The translations under genes and the position numbers were made by a program. Under the pieces are notes generated by a model. It searched no databases. It worked only from the letters and a program-made list of their open reading frames with translations, and was not told the origin of the DNA. Of a stretch of DNA of 35,807 nt, positions 8,466 to 16,664 are shown in pieces (position 1 is the stretch's first letter; every line of letters starts with the position of its first letter). The stretch lies in NCBI RefSeq assembly GCF_013315265.1, contig NZ_JABUFE010000018.1, positions 1 through 35,807 of the forward strand, in the 5' to 3' direction. This DNA is from Parasulfitobacter algicola. Its GTDB lineage: Bacteria; Pseudomonadota; Alphaproteobacteria; Rhodobacterales; Rhodobacteraceae.

Positions 8466-8777
8466 GTTAAACTGGAAGAAGGCAAGCTGCGTCTAAGCGA
8501 TAAACTCACCCAAAATACCAAGCCAAAGCACACCAAGGGAGAAATTTTCAAACTTTTGAAAATCTTCCTCTCAAGTCCTTGGAATATCTATGAAAAAGGT
8601 ACGCTTGCCATGCGAAAAACTATCCTGAAAACAGCATTTCAGGCACCCTTGGCCTATGACCGCAAAGAGGGTTTTCGAACTCCGCAAGTGTCTGTAATCT
8701 TTGAATTTTTGGGGAATTTGGTGGAAAAATGTGAAATGGTGCCGATGGAGGGCACATTTTCAACACCTAATAGATGA
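8466..8777 (+). pseudogene. C-terminal remnant of a serine site-specific recombinase
   Basis: An open frame from just after the pncA relic encodes VKLEEGKLRLSDKL, then IFLSSPWNIYEKGTLAMRKT, TAFQAPLAYDRKEGFRTPQ and FLGNLVEKCEMV. This matches, from memory, the coiled-coil and tail common at the C-terminus of large serine recombinases in Rhodobacteraceae (pattern ...FLANPW..W..G....R...LKLTFA..L.Y.R.EGFRTP...). The catalytic and DNA-binding parts are absent. It seems to be the stub left by an excised or decayed mobile element joined to the end of pncA. Confidence 0.5.
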
Positions 8778-8891
8778 ACATACATATCCTTAACACATTG
8801 TTAATATTTGTTAATTAAATATCACTTGCTTCATAGCTGAACATCAAAGATCATACTTTCACACACATGAGGGTGGCTAGAAAGGTGGACC
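8778..8891. other. AT-rich leader before the integrase gene
   Basis: No gene. The stretch is AT-rich and carries a direct repeat TTGTTAAT at 8798-8805 and 8808-8815 (10-bp spacing) plus GTTAATTAAAT. Such sequences can be integrase arm sites or host-factor sites, but no tRNA or obvious core attachment site is visible here. Confidence 0.3.
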
Positions 8892-10067
8892 ATGAAGCGC
8901 AATGCCTTGTCCCAAATGAAGGCGAAATCATTACCTGCTGGCAAGCACGTAGATGGTCAAGGGCTCTGGCTTTGTAAATCACGCAATGACGCCGGTAAAT
9001 GGATGCTTCGATTGTCTATTGCAGGCAAAAGGCGTGAGATGGGATTAGGTCGATGGCCTGATGTTTCCATTGCTGAGGCCCGGGAACGAGCCGCCGCAGC
9101 TAGGCGATCATTGCGCGATGGCCTTGATCCTATTGCTGAGCGTCAAAAACAAAGACGTCAGATAAATCGCCTGACCGTATCAGAAGCTGTTGAGGGGTGT
9201 TTTAAAGCACGGCAAGCCGAACTGAAAGGGGACGGCAAAGCCGGGCGCTGGATGTCTCCGCTGAATACGCATGTATTGCCTAAGATCGGCAAGCTGGCCA
9301 TTGAAGAGATTGATCAACACGACTTGAAGCAACTGCTGGATCCGATTTGGCATGATAAGCCAGATACGGCGCGCAAAGCCCTTAATCGCCTCAATTTGAC
9401 GCTCAAACATGCGGCAGCCCTTGGGTTGGAGGTTGATCTGCAAGCCACCATGAAAGCACGGGCGCTTCTGGGCAAACAACGGCATCAGGTGACACATATC
9501 CCATCTATGCCGTATTGGGACATCCCGGATTTCTATCAATGGCTCAAAACTAGAACCGAGATTTCAGCACTGGCATTGCGGTTTCTTATTCTCACGGTCG
9601 CCCGTACCAGCGAGGTGCGGTTGGCTCGATTTGATGAGGTGGAGGATGATGTTTGGGTCTTATCGCCGGAGCGCACCAAAACAGGCCAAGAACATCGTAT
9701 TCCGTTGGTTGATGCCGCTTTAGAGATCATGGAGCGTGCACGCGCGGCAACTAATGGTGCGTATTTATTTCCCTCGAAAACAGGCAAACCCCTGTCTGAT
9801 ATGGCGATGTCCAGTTTTATGAAGCGGGAAGAATATACCGCACGTCCGCATGGGTTTCGGGGCACGTTTCGGACCTGGGCAGAAGAGCAGACAGAGGCTT
9901 CATACGAAGTGAAGGAAACCTGTCTTGGCCATGCCGTTGATAAAGGTGTGGTGCGGGTGTATCAGCGGTCTGACCGGTTGGAGAAGCGCGCATTATTAAT
10001 GATGCAATGGTCTAAGTTTCTAACTCAGAAAGCTAAGATAAGCTACTGTTTTGGACAAGACATCTAA
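8892..10067 (+). CDS. P4-type tyrosine integrase
   Basis: 391 aa. Residues 1-85 form the DUF4102-like arm-binding domain (GLWLCKSRNDAGKWMLRLSI, REMGLGRWPDVSIAEAR). The catalytic set appears intact: R238 in VARTSEVR, HR at 268-269 in EHRIPL, H320 and R323 in HGFRGTFRTW, H347 in CLGHAVD and the nucleophile Y357. AAAGGTGG precedes the ATG at good distance. It lies at the border between the catabolic region and the type III secretion region, so it may be the integrase of an island reaching rightwards. No matching att pair was found inside the window. Confidence 0.9.
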   Translation: MKRNALSQMKAKSLPAGKHVDGQGLWLCKSRNDAGKWMLRLSIAGKRREMGLGRWPDVSIAEARERAAAARRSLRDGLDPIAERQKQRRQINRLTVSEAVEGCFKARQAELKGDGKAGRWMSPLNTHVLPKIGKLAIEEIDQHDLKQLLDPIWHDKPDTARKALNRLNLTLKHAAALGLEVDLQATMKARALLGKQRHQVTHIPSMPYWDIPDFYQWLKTRTEISALALRFLILTVARTSEVRLARFDEVEDDVWVLSPERTKTGQEHRIPLVDAALEIMERARAATNGAYLFPSKTGKPLSDMAMSSFMKREEYTARPHGFRGTFRTWAEEQTEASYEVKETCLGHAVDKGVVRVYQRSDRLEKRALLMMQWSKFLTQKAKISYCFGQDI

Positions 10068-10224
10068 GTTGTAGTTTTTTGATGTCGGGAGTGGTTCGAA
10101 GACTGACTGAAACAAGCCCGCTTTACGGGACACTTTGCGTATGCGTCCATAAAATATGGCTCTACCAAGCCGTATTTTTGCTATTTTTCCAATTCGAACT
10201 CGCCATTTTAAGGGTTGTGGGACA

Positions 10225-10974
10225 AACTGCTTAAATCTGCGCAACGTAGGCTCAACACGCGTTGAGTGCGATGAAATTTGGTCATTCGTCTACGCCAAGG
10301 ACAAGAACGTAAAGACAGCCACAGCCGCCCCTGACGGCGCTGGCGACGTTTGGACGTGGACGGCAATCGGCGCAGATAGCAAAATGATCCTGTCTTATGA
10401 GGTTGGTGATCGCTCTGGCGACACAGCTTATGAGTTCATGGTTGATCTTGCTTCACGTTTGTCAAGCCGCGTTCAACTCACAACAGACGGCCACAGGGCG
10501 TACCTAGACGCTGTAGAAGGCGCATTCGGTGGTGATATTGACTATGCGATGTTGGTTAAGCAGTATGGCGGCTCTACAGGCAACAAAGGCCATGAAAAGA
10601 AGTACAGCCCCGCTGAGTGTATCGGCATCAAGAAAGAGCAAGTGTTCGGTAATCCAGTCAAAGAGCTTGTAAGCACATCGTATGTCGAGCGTCAGAACCT
10701 CTCAATGCGCATGGGTATGAGACGTTTTACACGCCTGACTAACGGTTTTAGCAAGAAACTGGAAAACCACCTGAACATGCTTTCCCTGTACTTTGTGCAT
10801 TACAACTTCGTCCCCATTCACAAGACGCTCAAGGTAACGCCTGCAATGGCAGCGGGCGTATCTGACACACTGCATGACATGGATTGGATCATCGGCTTGA
10901 TTGATGCAAACGCACCAGCGCCTAAAAAGCGCGGGCCTTATAAAAAGAAATGAATTTCAAACTGAGACACTACC
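10225..10974 (+). mobile_element. 5'-truncated IS1-family element
   Basis: The frame from about 10232 to 10953 encodes the DDE part of an IS1-family transposase of the alphaproteobacterial type: RVECDEIWSFVYAKDKN, DVWTWTAIGADSKMILSY, QLTTDGHRAYLDAVEG, STSYVERQNLSMRMGMRRF, the HKTLKVTPAMAAGV block and a lysine-rich RGPYKKK end. About 50 N-terminal residues with the helix-turn-helix are missing. The frame upstream of LRNVGS (from 10156) is unrelated sequence. After the stop, CTGAGACACTACC (10962-10974) looks like the right terminal inverted repeat. No left end (GGTAGTGTCTC...) was found, so the element is not mobile by itself. Confidence 0.75.
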
Positions 10975-11090
10975 CTCTGTCTCAAAGGCCGTGACGGGAT
11001 ACACGATTGCGTAGATGCGTGCTGTGCGGCTGTAGATCTTCTGAAACGTTTTGCGGAACAGGAAGTAGACAGGTCGAGGCCTTCAACAAA

Positions 11091-11235
11091 ACCGATTGCC
11101 GTTACCCAATCGCAGACAATCCGAGCGTACTGTCGCGTCGAAATGTGTGGGCGGTCGTGGAACCGGCTTGGAAACATGAAACGGCAAGCAAACATCTCCG
11201 GTGACTCGATCCAGCTTAGCCGATGAATCTCACAG
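11091..11235 (-). pseudogene. Fragment of a second tyrosine recombinase
   Basis: The minus strand encodes SWIESPEMFACRFMFPSRFH followed by DRPHISTRQYARIVCDWVTA. This is a recognisable internal stretch of a widespread small tyrosine recombinase (usual pattern AWI...FLFPSR.HD.PH.STRQYARIV..WV..IGLDP). Similarity ends after AIG, before the catalytic H-RR and Y boxes. The cut-off lies about 115 bases from the IS1 right end. Confidence 0.6.
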
Positions 11236-11284
11236 ACTCTAGTATATAATGTGGATCGGCTTTATCGGTCGCTTACGAATTTTC

Positions 11285-12145
11285 TCAGCTTGAAGGAGAT
11301 CGAAAATTTCCATCTTCGCTATTTGGCTGTGATCCACCATTGATCTCATCGCGCAGGTTGTTGGCCCAGCCAACCGGCAAAGGTCCAAGGTAGTTGACGT
11401 TCAGATCGCCTGCATCTGCGACGGTTCTGGCTACGCTGTTTGAATTTTGCTCACGGAAGTTATAGTTTAGGTCTGCCGTACCGATCTGGCGTGCGGCGTC
11501 TTGCATATCGCCCCATCGCGCAGCTTCATTCACGCTGGATCCATTTTGTGCTTTGAACAAATTCCACTGACCGCCGATGCTGTAACTGTCCAGAAAATCG
11601 CCTAGATCCATAACCTGAACGTTCAGTTTTGTTTGATCGACTCCACTCACGTCAGGATCGCTTGAAGGCCCCGCGTTGATGATCTGCGCAGGAGTTCCAT
11701 CCGCAGGAATTCGGATAAAATGTCTGTGATCCGCCAGACCTGTTGCCGGTCCAAGATTGATTGCTGCTGTTGCGGCATAGATTCCGGGATCAAGCACATC
11801 GGCCCATTCAATCGCAGAATCATTTTCGACTTTATTTGCGATTGTCTGGTTAATCCCGCCGCCATTTGCAATTTCGTTTCTAATGCTTGCAATTTTTTCC
11901 TTGGTTGCAGGATTTGTGGTTGATGTAACGTCGGCCGCTGTCACCGTTGCATTATTCGAGACTGACTCGGAGACTGAAAACCGGATTTCATTGGGTTTCA
12001 GTGGATCTGGGCGCGTTATGCCACTTCCCGTAACGGACGCCCCATTGTTTTGCGCCATAAGAGCGGCGTTAAAGTCTGCCTGTTCAGTTGTGCGGGATAA
12101 TGTTGGTACAACACTGTCGGCCGTTGCTTGTTGGATATTGGTCAT
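11285..12145 (-). CDS. Unknown protein, candidate type III effector
   Basis: 286 aa, start supported by AAAGGAGG six bases before the ATG. No family recognised. The first ~60 residues are rich in Ser, Thr, Asn and Gln and lack a Sec signal, as expected of type III secretion signals. The C-terminal half is more ordered and contains ADHRHFIRIP, a tryptophan-rich stretch (IGGQWNLFKAQNG, ARWGDMQDAARQIG) and FREQNSNSVARTVADAG. His and the NSN motif are possible active-site residues, but I cannot name an enzyme class. There is no cysteine. Its promoter has an 11-bp-spaced CGTMAG repeat shared with the secretion operons (12193-12209), and it lies downstream of sctU. Effector status is inference. Confidence 0.6.
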   Translation of the reverse strand: MTNIQQATADSVVPTLSRTTEQADFNAALMAQNNGASVTGSGITRPDPLKPNEIRFSVSESVSNNATVTAADVTSTTNPATKEKIASIRNEIANGGGINQTIANKVENDSAIEWADVLDPGIYAATAAINLGPATGLADHRHFIRIPADGTPAQIINAGPSSDPDVSGVDQTKLNVQVMDLGDFLDSYSIGGQWNLFKAQNGSSVNEAARWGDMQDAARQIGTADLNYNFREQNSNSVARTVADAGDLNVNYLGPLPVGWANNLRDEINGGSQPNSEDGNFRSPSS

Positions 12146-12192
12146 ATCGCCTCCTTTATCTAAGGTAATGTGCCAATTCAGACCCGATTTGC

Positions 12193-12209
12193 CTTACGGA
12201 AAGCTGACG
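12193..12209 (-). promoter_or_regulatory. Direct-repeat box D (unknown 286-aa gene)
   Basis: Minus strand CGTCAG-CTTTC-CGTAAG: two hexamers starting 11 bp apart. The second 11-mer ends 42 bases before the ATG at 12145. Same pattern as the boxes at sctI and the other candidate effector promoters. An 11-bp period is typical of tandem OmpR/PhoB-family binding. Confidence 0.5.
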
Positions 12210-12374
12210 CGCTGCAGATCACTTTGAGAGTGCTTAGATATTTTATGCAACGTTAGACATGTTTGGCACCATATAACTTTGGTTAATCGACGATAAGATC
12301 AAGCCAGACATCAATATTGAACTATGTGGCGCACATGATAAATGCGGCCGAAGGTCAAAAGATTGTGCTGAAGA

Positions 12375-12794
12375 TCAGTACTTGATTAAACCTGACCCGA
12401 TTAGAATTTCCGAATGGCTACGCAGAACCACAATGCCGCTGGATCTATCCAGATCAAACAGCAGCATAGTCAATACATCGTTGATCGCGTGTGCATCAAT
12501 TTTGCGGTAAGCAATTGCGGAAACCCAGCCAAGTTCAACGCATTTTATCGCAACGGGAACAACAACAGATTTATTACTGGTGCTGAGGTAGTTATCGGTC
12601 ATGGCCTGATCATAAGCTGCGTTCAGACTTTTGTAGACAAGCGCTTCTATGGCATCATGACATATATGTGCGTTGATCATATTCGCCCACTCTGCACCAT
12701 GATGACGGCTTTCGGGTATTTGATCAAACGCTTGATTTGGGTATTTTTTGGTAATTTCTAGCGTTGGTGCTTCGGCAGTGTTTGAAAATGACAT
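12375..12794 (-). CDS. Unknown 139-aa protein of the secretion cluster
   Basis: The start is placed at ATG 12794 (MSFSNTAEAP...), with AGGAA eight bases upstream. The open frame extends to 12857 but would run through the predicted promoter region. No family is recognised. The first ~30 residues are polar; residues about 35-139 look like a compact alpha/beta fold with hydrophobic helices (AIEALVYKSLNAAYDQAM, VVPVAIKCVELGWVSAIAYR). Two cysteines. It could be a chaperone for the neighbouring candidate effector, or a small effector itself; size allows both. Direct-repeat box C lies upstream. Confidence 0.6.
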   Translation of the reverse strand: MSFSNTAEAPTLEITKKYPNQAFDQIPESRHHGAEWANMINAHICHDAIEALVYKSLNAAYDQAMTDNYLSTSNKSVVVPVAIKCVELGWVSAIAYRKIDAHAINDVLTMLLFDLDRSSGIVVLRSHSEILIGSGLIKY

Positions 12795-12847
12795 CACATG
12801 TGTTCCTGGAAAGTTGCTGAACGTTATCTGCAGTATGGGTCGACTAA

Positions 12848-12864
12848 CTTTCAGCAAGCTTACG
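12848..12864 (-). promoter_or_regulatory. Direct-repeat box C (unknown 139-aa gene)
   Basis: Minus strand CGTAAG-CTTGC-TGAAAG: an exact first hexamer and a one-mismatch second, 11 bp apart, ending with its 11-mer 48 bases before the ATG at 12794. It lies between the sctU stop and this gene, which implies a separate promoter rather than read-through only. Confidence 0.45.
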
Positions 12865-12923
12865 GTTTAGGAAAATGCATTTTTTAGATCAGATATCACT
12901 TGTGATCTGACTGAGCTGATCGG

Positions 12924-13970
12924 TTACTTCTTTTGTTGCATCGATAAATGGATGGTCCGCGCGATTTTTGAAAAATCCCGCTTTTTGATATGCGTGCCGA
13001 TGGATGCGCCCTTGATGAGGTCGGTGGCAAGAAATTCATCCCTATGTATGGGAATGTCCATGTCGATCGCCTGACGCAAAAGATCAATGGCCATGTCATC
13101 CACGGCTTTGGCCACGAACATCGGAACGGGCGTATCATCAGGATCATATCGCAATCCGATCGCGATTTTGGTACCAATGATCAAAAGCGTGGCTTGCGTG
13201 AGGCCAAGTTTCGCGCCAGAGGCACCTGCCTCTTCCATTCGCAAACTGCGCAAAGCTGACTTAATCTCGGGATTGCCGTCGCTGTCCTTGCGTTCCTGTT
13301 TGGCTTCTGTCTGGCTCATTTTCATATCTTTTTCGAACAACCATTTCTGAAACGGCACATCAGCCGCGCCGACAATCAGAAAAACGACTAGTGCGCATAC
13401 CAAAATCGTGACTGCAACTCCGATCGCCGCTTGCAAAATACAACCGAAACCGCAGGCCGGAATATAGATCAGCGACCCGGATATTGAGATCATCAGAATG
13501 ATCAGAACTGCACCCAGTGCCAGCAGTTTGAACAAGGATTTCAGCAGCTCGATTAACGCGCGTGCGCCAAATATTCGTTTCAAGCCACTTACGGGATCAA
13601 GGTTTGAAAGCTTGGGTGAGATGGCTTCGGTTGAGAACAAAAAACCTTTGTTCAGGGCGATATTCAAAAGTACCGTTAAAGCGAAAATGATCAAAAACAA
13701 TGGCGAAAGCAGACCCGTGACCCGGCCAAAACCCGTTGCAATTCCTGTGATCGCAGCGCTTTCAAAAGGTTCGGATATAGATCGAACAGCATCATGAATG
13801 CCGTTTTGGAGGAAGACAGCGATAGCGTAGATCTGGATAAAAAGAAACAACAACGTACCTGCAAAAACAATCGCTGTGACCAGATCATTGTAATGTGCGA
13901 TTTGACCTTTTTTGCGGGCATCGGAAAGTTTTTTTTCGGACGGAGGAAGGGTTTTCTCTTCGCTGCTCAT
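12924..13970 (-). CDS. sctU: SctU, export-gate/substrate-switch protein with altered NPTH
   Basis: 348 aa, normal for YscU/RhcU. The N-terminus EKTLPPSEKKLSDARKKGQI is diagnostic. Four membrane segments lie at about 30-54, 85-106, 150-170 and 180-204. The cytoplasmic part has the conserved EGNP-like region (DSDGNPEIKSALR). In all well-studied SctU/FlhB proteins the next landmark is NPTH, where the Asn cyclises and cuts the chain. Here residues 265-268 are IGTK (codons at 13178-13167), while IAIGLRYDPDDTPVP directly after is fully conserved. Self-cleavage by the known mechanism is therefore not expected. Last gene of the sctI-sctU operon; four-base overlap with sctT. Confidence 0.93.
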   Translation of the reverse strand: MSSEEKTLPPSEKKLSDARKKGQIAHYNDLVTAIVFAGTLLFLFIQIYAIAVFLQNGIHDAVRSISEPFESAAITGIATGFGRVTGLLSPLFLIIFALTVLLNIALNKGFLFSTEAISPKLSNLDPVSGLKRIFGARALIELLKSLFKLLALGAVLIILMISISGSLIYIPACGFGCILQAAIGVAVTILVCALVVFLIVGAADVPFQKWLFEKDMKMSQTEAKQERKDSDGNPEIKSALRSLRMEEAGASGAKLGLTQATLLIIGTKIAIGLRYDPDDTPVPMFVAKAVDDMAIDLLRQAIDMDIPIHRDEFLATDLIKGASIGTHIKKRDFSKIARTIHLSMQQKK

Positions 13971-14776
13971 TGTGGTGCAAACACGCGCAATTTTTCCGAC
14001 ATTTGGGCGACGTTCGGAAAGGTATCAAGAATATAACCCGGAAGCAGTTGAATATAGGCCACGATGAAAATGCAGAACAAAACATTTTTTAGAAATGGGG
14101 CCAGGGTATAGCTGGCGATTTGCGGGGCCAGCTTGGACAGGCCGATTATCGATATGTCACTGATCATAAACAGCACAATGACCGGACCAGCGGTCAGAAG
14201 ACCGACATGAAGGATATCGTCCAGAACGAGGATTGCGATTGCAATGGCGTCGTCACCAAAGCGGGGTGTATAGGTATCAAGTGGCCAAAATGTATAGCTG
14301 CTGTAGTGGATTTGTATCAGCATCTGAAAGCCGCCACTGGCGATAAACAGGATGATCGTCAAAAACCCCAGAAAGGACGCGACAACGGATGATTGTGACT
14401 TTGTGCTGGGGTCATCTAATCCTTCGGCGGCAACATCGCGTTGGGTATCAATGATTTCGCCTGCGGCCTGAATGGCCCAGATCGGTATACCCAGAAGAAA
14501 CCCGAACAACGCACCAACGACGATCTCTTTGCCGACAAAAAGCGCCTGCCATACACCGGACAGATTAAGGTAAGATATTTGCGCGCCAAGGGGGTCGATG
14601 ACAGGCAAAGCAATCGCCAGCGCAATGCCGCCTTTGATCAGTTGACCGATCTGAACGCGAGTGAACACGGGAAAGACCACCATTATCCCTAATATGCGCG
14701 CTGCGGCCAATGCCCAGTGAAACAAGAATTGATACAGTTCTGCATAAAAGATTTGAAACGCCTGCTGATCCATCAT
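13967..14776 (-). CDS. sctT: SctT, inner-membrane export gate protein
   Basis: 269 aa with about six hydrophobic segments. Family landmarks include RILGIMVVFPVFTR near the N-terminus, GFLLGIPIWAIQAAGEIIDTQRD in the middle and the SKLAPQIASYTLAPFLKN region near the end. SctT assembles with SctR and SctS into the helical export gate in the periplasmic-facing core of the basal body. Start and stop overlap those of sctS and sctU by four bases (ATGA), as expected for strictly coupled subunits. Confidence 0.95.
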   Translation of the reverse strand: MMDQQAFQIFYAELYQFLFHWALAAARILGIMVVFPVFTRVQIGQLIKGGIALAIALPVIDPLGAQISYLNLSGVWQALFVGKEIVVGALFGFLLGIPIWAIQAAGEIIDTQRDVAAEGLDDPSTKSQSSVVASFLGFLTIILFIASGGFQMLIQIHYSSYTFWPLDTYTPRFGDDAIAIAILVLDDILHVGLLTAGPVIVLFMISDISIIGLSKLAPQIASYTLAPFLKNVLFCIFIVAYIQLLPGYILDTFPNVAQMSEKLRVFAPQ

Positions 14777-15042
14777 GGCACCATCGATGGAAAACCGCCA
14801 AACATAGCTTCGGCAAATTTCGTCAGTGGATAAAAGATCGACCCTGCCAGAGATGCGAAGACGCCGATAACAACAAATAACTTCACGGTCTGGGGCAGGG
14901 TTTGATCCTGGATCTGAGTTGCCGCCTGCAAGACCCCTACGATGAGCCCGACGGCCAATGCGGCGGCAAGCGGTGGCAGGACAATGGTCATGAAAATGCC
15001 AAGTGCATTTGTAACCGTCACAAGGATATCTGAATATTCCAT
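14773..15042 (-). CDS. sctS: SctS, export gate protein
   Basis: 89 aa with two membrane hairpin helices (about 15-40 and 52-75) and the near-invariant QIQDQTLPQTVKL between them. Four SctS copies usually complete the SctR5-SctT1-SctS4 gate. Lies seven bases after sctR and overlaps sctT. Confidence 0.95.
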   Translation of the reverse strand: MEYSDILVTVTNALGIFMTIVLPPLAAALAVGLIVGVLQAATQIQDQTLPQTVKLFVVIGVFASLAGSIFYPLTKFAEAMFGGFPSMVP

Positions 15043-15049
15043 ATGACCC

Positions 15050-15715
15050 TCACAATCCCGGTGTGTACGTCAGCAAAAGCCCATGCAGCAACAGCGACCA
15101 ACCATCGACTGCGACAAACAGAAACAATTTGCATGGTGTTGAGATGATCGTTGGGGTCACCATCGACATGCCCATCGCCATCAGAATTGTTGTTACGACC
15201 AGATCGATGATGACAAATGGCAAATACAGCAGAAAGCCGATTTCAAATGCACGCTTCAGCTCAGTGATCAGGAACGACGGCATCAAAATAGCCAGATCTG
15301 TTGTCTGGGCCTGGCTGGCCTGATCTTCGGGCCAGACCTGTGTTGTCGCCTCTAAAAAGAATGCGCGTTCGGCTTCGTTAGTGAAATCCGATAGGAACGC
15401 TTTGATCGGGACTTGTGCCTGTTGAAAGGCTGCCATCCAGTCATCCAATGTGTCGAAGTTGCTATCAAGGGCCAAGACCTGATCAATGACGCCCTGCACA
15501 ACAGGCGCACTGATAAACGCCGTTAGTGTAAGTGCGATGGCATAGAGCACAATATTCGGCGGTGTCTGCTGTATTCCTATTGCATTCCTAACGATGAACA
15601 GGACTACGGAGACCTTGATGAAGGATGTGGTTGTCACGACCAGAAATGTAATCAGTCCAAGTCCGATCGTGACACTCAGGATCGCCAGAATGGTCGGGGA
15701 AGTGTCGTCAATCAT
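15050..15715 (-). CDS. sctR: SctR, export gate protein
   Basis: 221 aa from ATG 15715 (MIDDTSPTILA...), which overlaps the sctQ stop by eight bases. The frame stays open to 15901, but that extension lies inside sctQ and SctR proteins are about 215-220 aa. Landmarks: TTSFIKVSVVLFIVRNAIG, the large periplasmic segment (about 75-150), PSFLITELKRAFEIGFLLYL and MGMSMVTPTIISTPCKLFLF ahead of VDGW. The usual proline-rich MMVPP motif reads MSMVTPT here, a mild variation. Confidence 0.95.
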   Translation of the reverse strand: MIDDTSPTILAILSVTIGLGLITFLVVTTTSFIKVSVVLFIVRNAIGIQQTPPNIVLYAIALTLTAFISAPVVQGVIDQVLALDSNFDTLDDWMAAFQQAQVPIKAFLSDFTNEAERAFFLEATTQVWPEDQASQAQTTDLAILMPSFLITELKRAFEIGFLLYLPFVIIDLVVTTILMAMGMSMVTPTIISTPCKLFLFVAVDGWSLLLHGLLLTYTPGL

Positions 15716-16664
15716 TGATCCGATCCCGAAGCTGAACGCCAAGTTTATCCCCGATCTGAACCAGTTCACCCGTTGCGATCTGGCGACCATTGGCCAGAAT
15801 GCGGACAAAACTGTCATCAATTCGGCTGTCAAACCGGAAGATGTGACCTTTGCCAAGGGTTTCGATTTTGTGAAGGGGTACGGTTTGTCTGCACAGTTCA
15901 AACGTCAGTTCAATGTCAATGTTGCACAGAGACACTTCTGCTGTTGTGGTATCTAACGCCATTTTGAAATCCTCCTTTAGCGTTGCAGTGCGGTGATTGA
16001 ACGTCGCGTCCGCCACCAGGTTTGGGTGAAGATGAAGGGTGGCCAAGCCGGGTTTGATGGGGTGACCATGTGGAATGATCACATCGCCCCGGGCCAGGGT
16101 TTTCACGGTCTGGATCGGCAAATTGATCCGGCCAATTTGTAAAGATGCTGTAATTGGTGTTTCGCCGATATCGGTAGTTTTGGGGGTACATTGCCCAAGC
16201 AAAGTATTGATTGTGTCGGACCCTGCGAACGAAACACCATAGACATCGTTACCGTATGTTAGTGTAAACCGGACACTGGGCTTTAGCGGCAGAACAATTG
16301 ACGTGAACGTGATGGGCGAACCCAGTTTTTGTTCCAGAGGTGCAAGCAAATCATCGAATATCAGATTGGCAAGAAAGCAGCGATCCTGCGTTTGTATCTG
16401 ATCCGTGCGTTCGGCCATGACCGTATCAATAAAATGCTGTGACAGACCCAAAACGCCGTCTGCATCACCGATTTGGATACCTAATGAGACGTCAATCGAA
16501 TCTGCTCCTGTCGGATCAGTACGAAAAGACACAGGCTTGCCGTTCAGAGTGCCAAGATTAATTTTGCCAAACCTACAAAGGTGGTTGTGGAAATCAAGAT
16601 CATCAATTTCGAGGCGGGTCGGCTTGTAATGACTGACACGAAAAGTTTGCGCATTATCAAACAT
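15708..16664 (-). CDS. sctQ: SctQ, cytoplasmic sorting-platform (C-ring) protein
   Basis: 318 aa from ATG 16664 (MFDNAQTFRV...), overlapping the sctO end by eight bases; the longer open frame to 16772 would sit inside sctO. The C-terminal ~75 residues are a SpoA domain (IDIELTFELCRQTVPLHKIETLGKGHIFRF...NGRQIATGELVQIGDKLGVQL is the family pattern, shown here in part). A second SpoA-like region (LQIGRINLPIQTVKTLARGDVIIP) precedes it. SctQ forms the pods that dock SctK, SctL and SctN. An internal start giving the C-terminal domain alone, common in this family, was not resolved. Confidence 0.88.
   Translation of the reverse strand: MFDNAQTFRVSHYKPTRLEIDDLDFHNHLCRFGKINLGTLNGKPVSFRTDPTGADSIDVSLGIQIGDADGVLGLSQHFIDTVMAERTDQIQTQDRCFLANLIFDDLLAPLEQKLGSPITFTSIVLPLKPSVRFTLTYGNDVYGVSFAGSDTINTLLGQCTPKTTDIGETPITASLQIGRINLPIQTVKTLARGDVIIPHGHPIKPGLATLHLHPNLVADATFNHRTATLKEDFKMALDTTTAEVSLCNIDIELTFELCRQTVPLHKIETLGKGHIFRFDSRIDDSFVRILANGRQIATGELVQIGDKLGVQLRDRIND

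Noticed and set aside
12795-12857. Earlier start for the 139-aa gene
   Set aside because: The extension is out of character with the rest and would run through the predicted promoter; ATG 12794 has a good AGGAA ribosome site.
15716-15901. N-terminal extension of sctR
   Set aside because: It lies wholly inside sctQ, has no SctR similarity and would make SctR too long; ATG 15715 fits the overlap pattern of the operon.
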